A model generated the notes under the pieces. It had not been told where the DNA came from, did not search any database, and worked only from the letters and a program-made list of their open reading frames with translations. Shown here one piece after another: positions 63,947 to 64,000 of a DNA stretch of 64,000 bases. The position numbers and the translations under genes were made by a program. Numbering within the stretch: position 1 is the first letter of the stretch; each line of letters opens with the position of its first letter. Origin of the DNA: Anoxybacterium sp963668245 (lineage in GTDB: Bacteria; Bacillota; Clostridia; Peptostreptococcales; Anaerovoracaceae); contig OY764195.2 of the NCBI GenBank assembly GCA_963668245.2, positions 1,488,001 through 1,552,000 of the forward strand, given 5' to 3'.

Positions 63947-64000
63947 ATGTCTAATCAAAAAATCAGTATCGTCACTGGTGCTGCAAGTGGTATTGGACTA
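63947..64000 (+). CDS. short-chain dehydrogenase, 3' end outside window
   Basis: ATG 63947 follows AGAGGAGG. The 18 visible residues (MSNQKISIVTGAASGIGL) are the N-terminal Rossmann motif TGxxxGIG of the SDR family. The gene continues beyond the window. It lies downstream of a sigma-54 promoter and activator, so it is likely a regulated oxidoreductase. Confidence 0.85.
   Translation, partial: MSNQKISIVTGAASGIGL

Overview
This is a low-GC stretch of bacterial chromosome. The gene content points to an anaerobic amino-acid-fermenting Clostridia-type Firmicute: ferredoxin-linked indolepyruvate oxidoreductase, strong GGAGG ribosome-binding sites with frequent TTG/GTG starts, several sigma-54 activators, an ECF-type vitamin/nucleoside transporter and a TPP riboswitch. 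The exact genus cannot be fixed from sequence reading alone.

Layout. 1-3337: a TPR-protein gene cut by the window edge, then iorA-iorB. 3440-3767: a tRNA operon (Asn, Leu, initiator Met). 3722-17503: a 13.8 kb integrative mobilizable element inserted into the 3' end of the initiator tRNA gene and bounded by perfect 46-bp repeats. It has a mobilization half (excisionase-like protein, DUF6291-like protein, VirD4-like coupling ATPase, MobC-like protein, MOB_P-type relaxase), a central tyrosine integrase behind a large nested inverted repeat, and a defence half. The defence half holds a SIR2 plus P-loop protein, a tiny 45-codon reading frame, a restriction-modification locus with a divergent XRE controller, and a complete DpnII-type GATC system. 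17504-19363: gene debris with a stand-alone Hint-domain protein. 19364-22738: a giant four-module CbxX-like AAA protein in which only one module looks fully catalytic.

22891-34401: metallo-hydrolase, ECF sigma/anti-sigma pair, GNAT, lipocalin-like protein, CoA-ligase-like enzyme, a zinc-ribbon membrane protein with a tandem repeat, and a signalling operon (REC-HD-GYP, anion-binding-type lipoprotein, hybrid histidine kinase). 34413-38968: a TPP-riboswitch-controlled operon thiM, thiE-HAD fusion, thiD, thiC, which can make the pyrimidine moiety but carries only thiazole salvage. 39038-44108: an amidohydrolase lipoprotein behind an attenuator-like leader, then a Cache histidine kinase and a response regulator with an MpsC/DUF2294 output domain. 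44330-49970: an MFS carrier, a complete ECF transporter, a nucleoside phosphorylase and a TudS-related desulfidase, which together suggest uptake and salvage of (thio)nucleosides.

50292-64000: two sigma-54 activators and three good sigma-54 (-24/-12) promoters, before an iron alcohol dehydrogenase, a carbon-nitrogen hydrolase and a short-chain dehydrogenase that runs off the window. Between them lie a MerR regulator with two near-identical operators flanking a DMT-type transporter unit, a FIST-domain sensor with a 66-aa partner, and an arsenic operon (ArsR-ArsC fusion, ArsP-like permease, thioredoxin-like protein, AhpD-like protein).

The most unusual items are the defence-carrying element with its little-known restriction locus, the thionucleoside operon, the AAA giant, the REC-MpsC regulator and the paired MerR operators.
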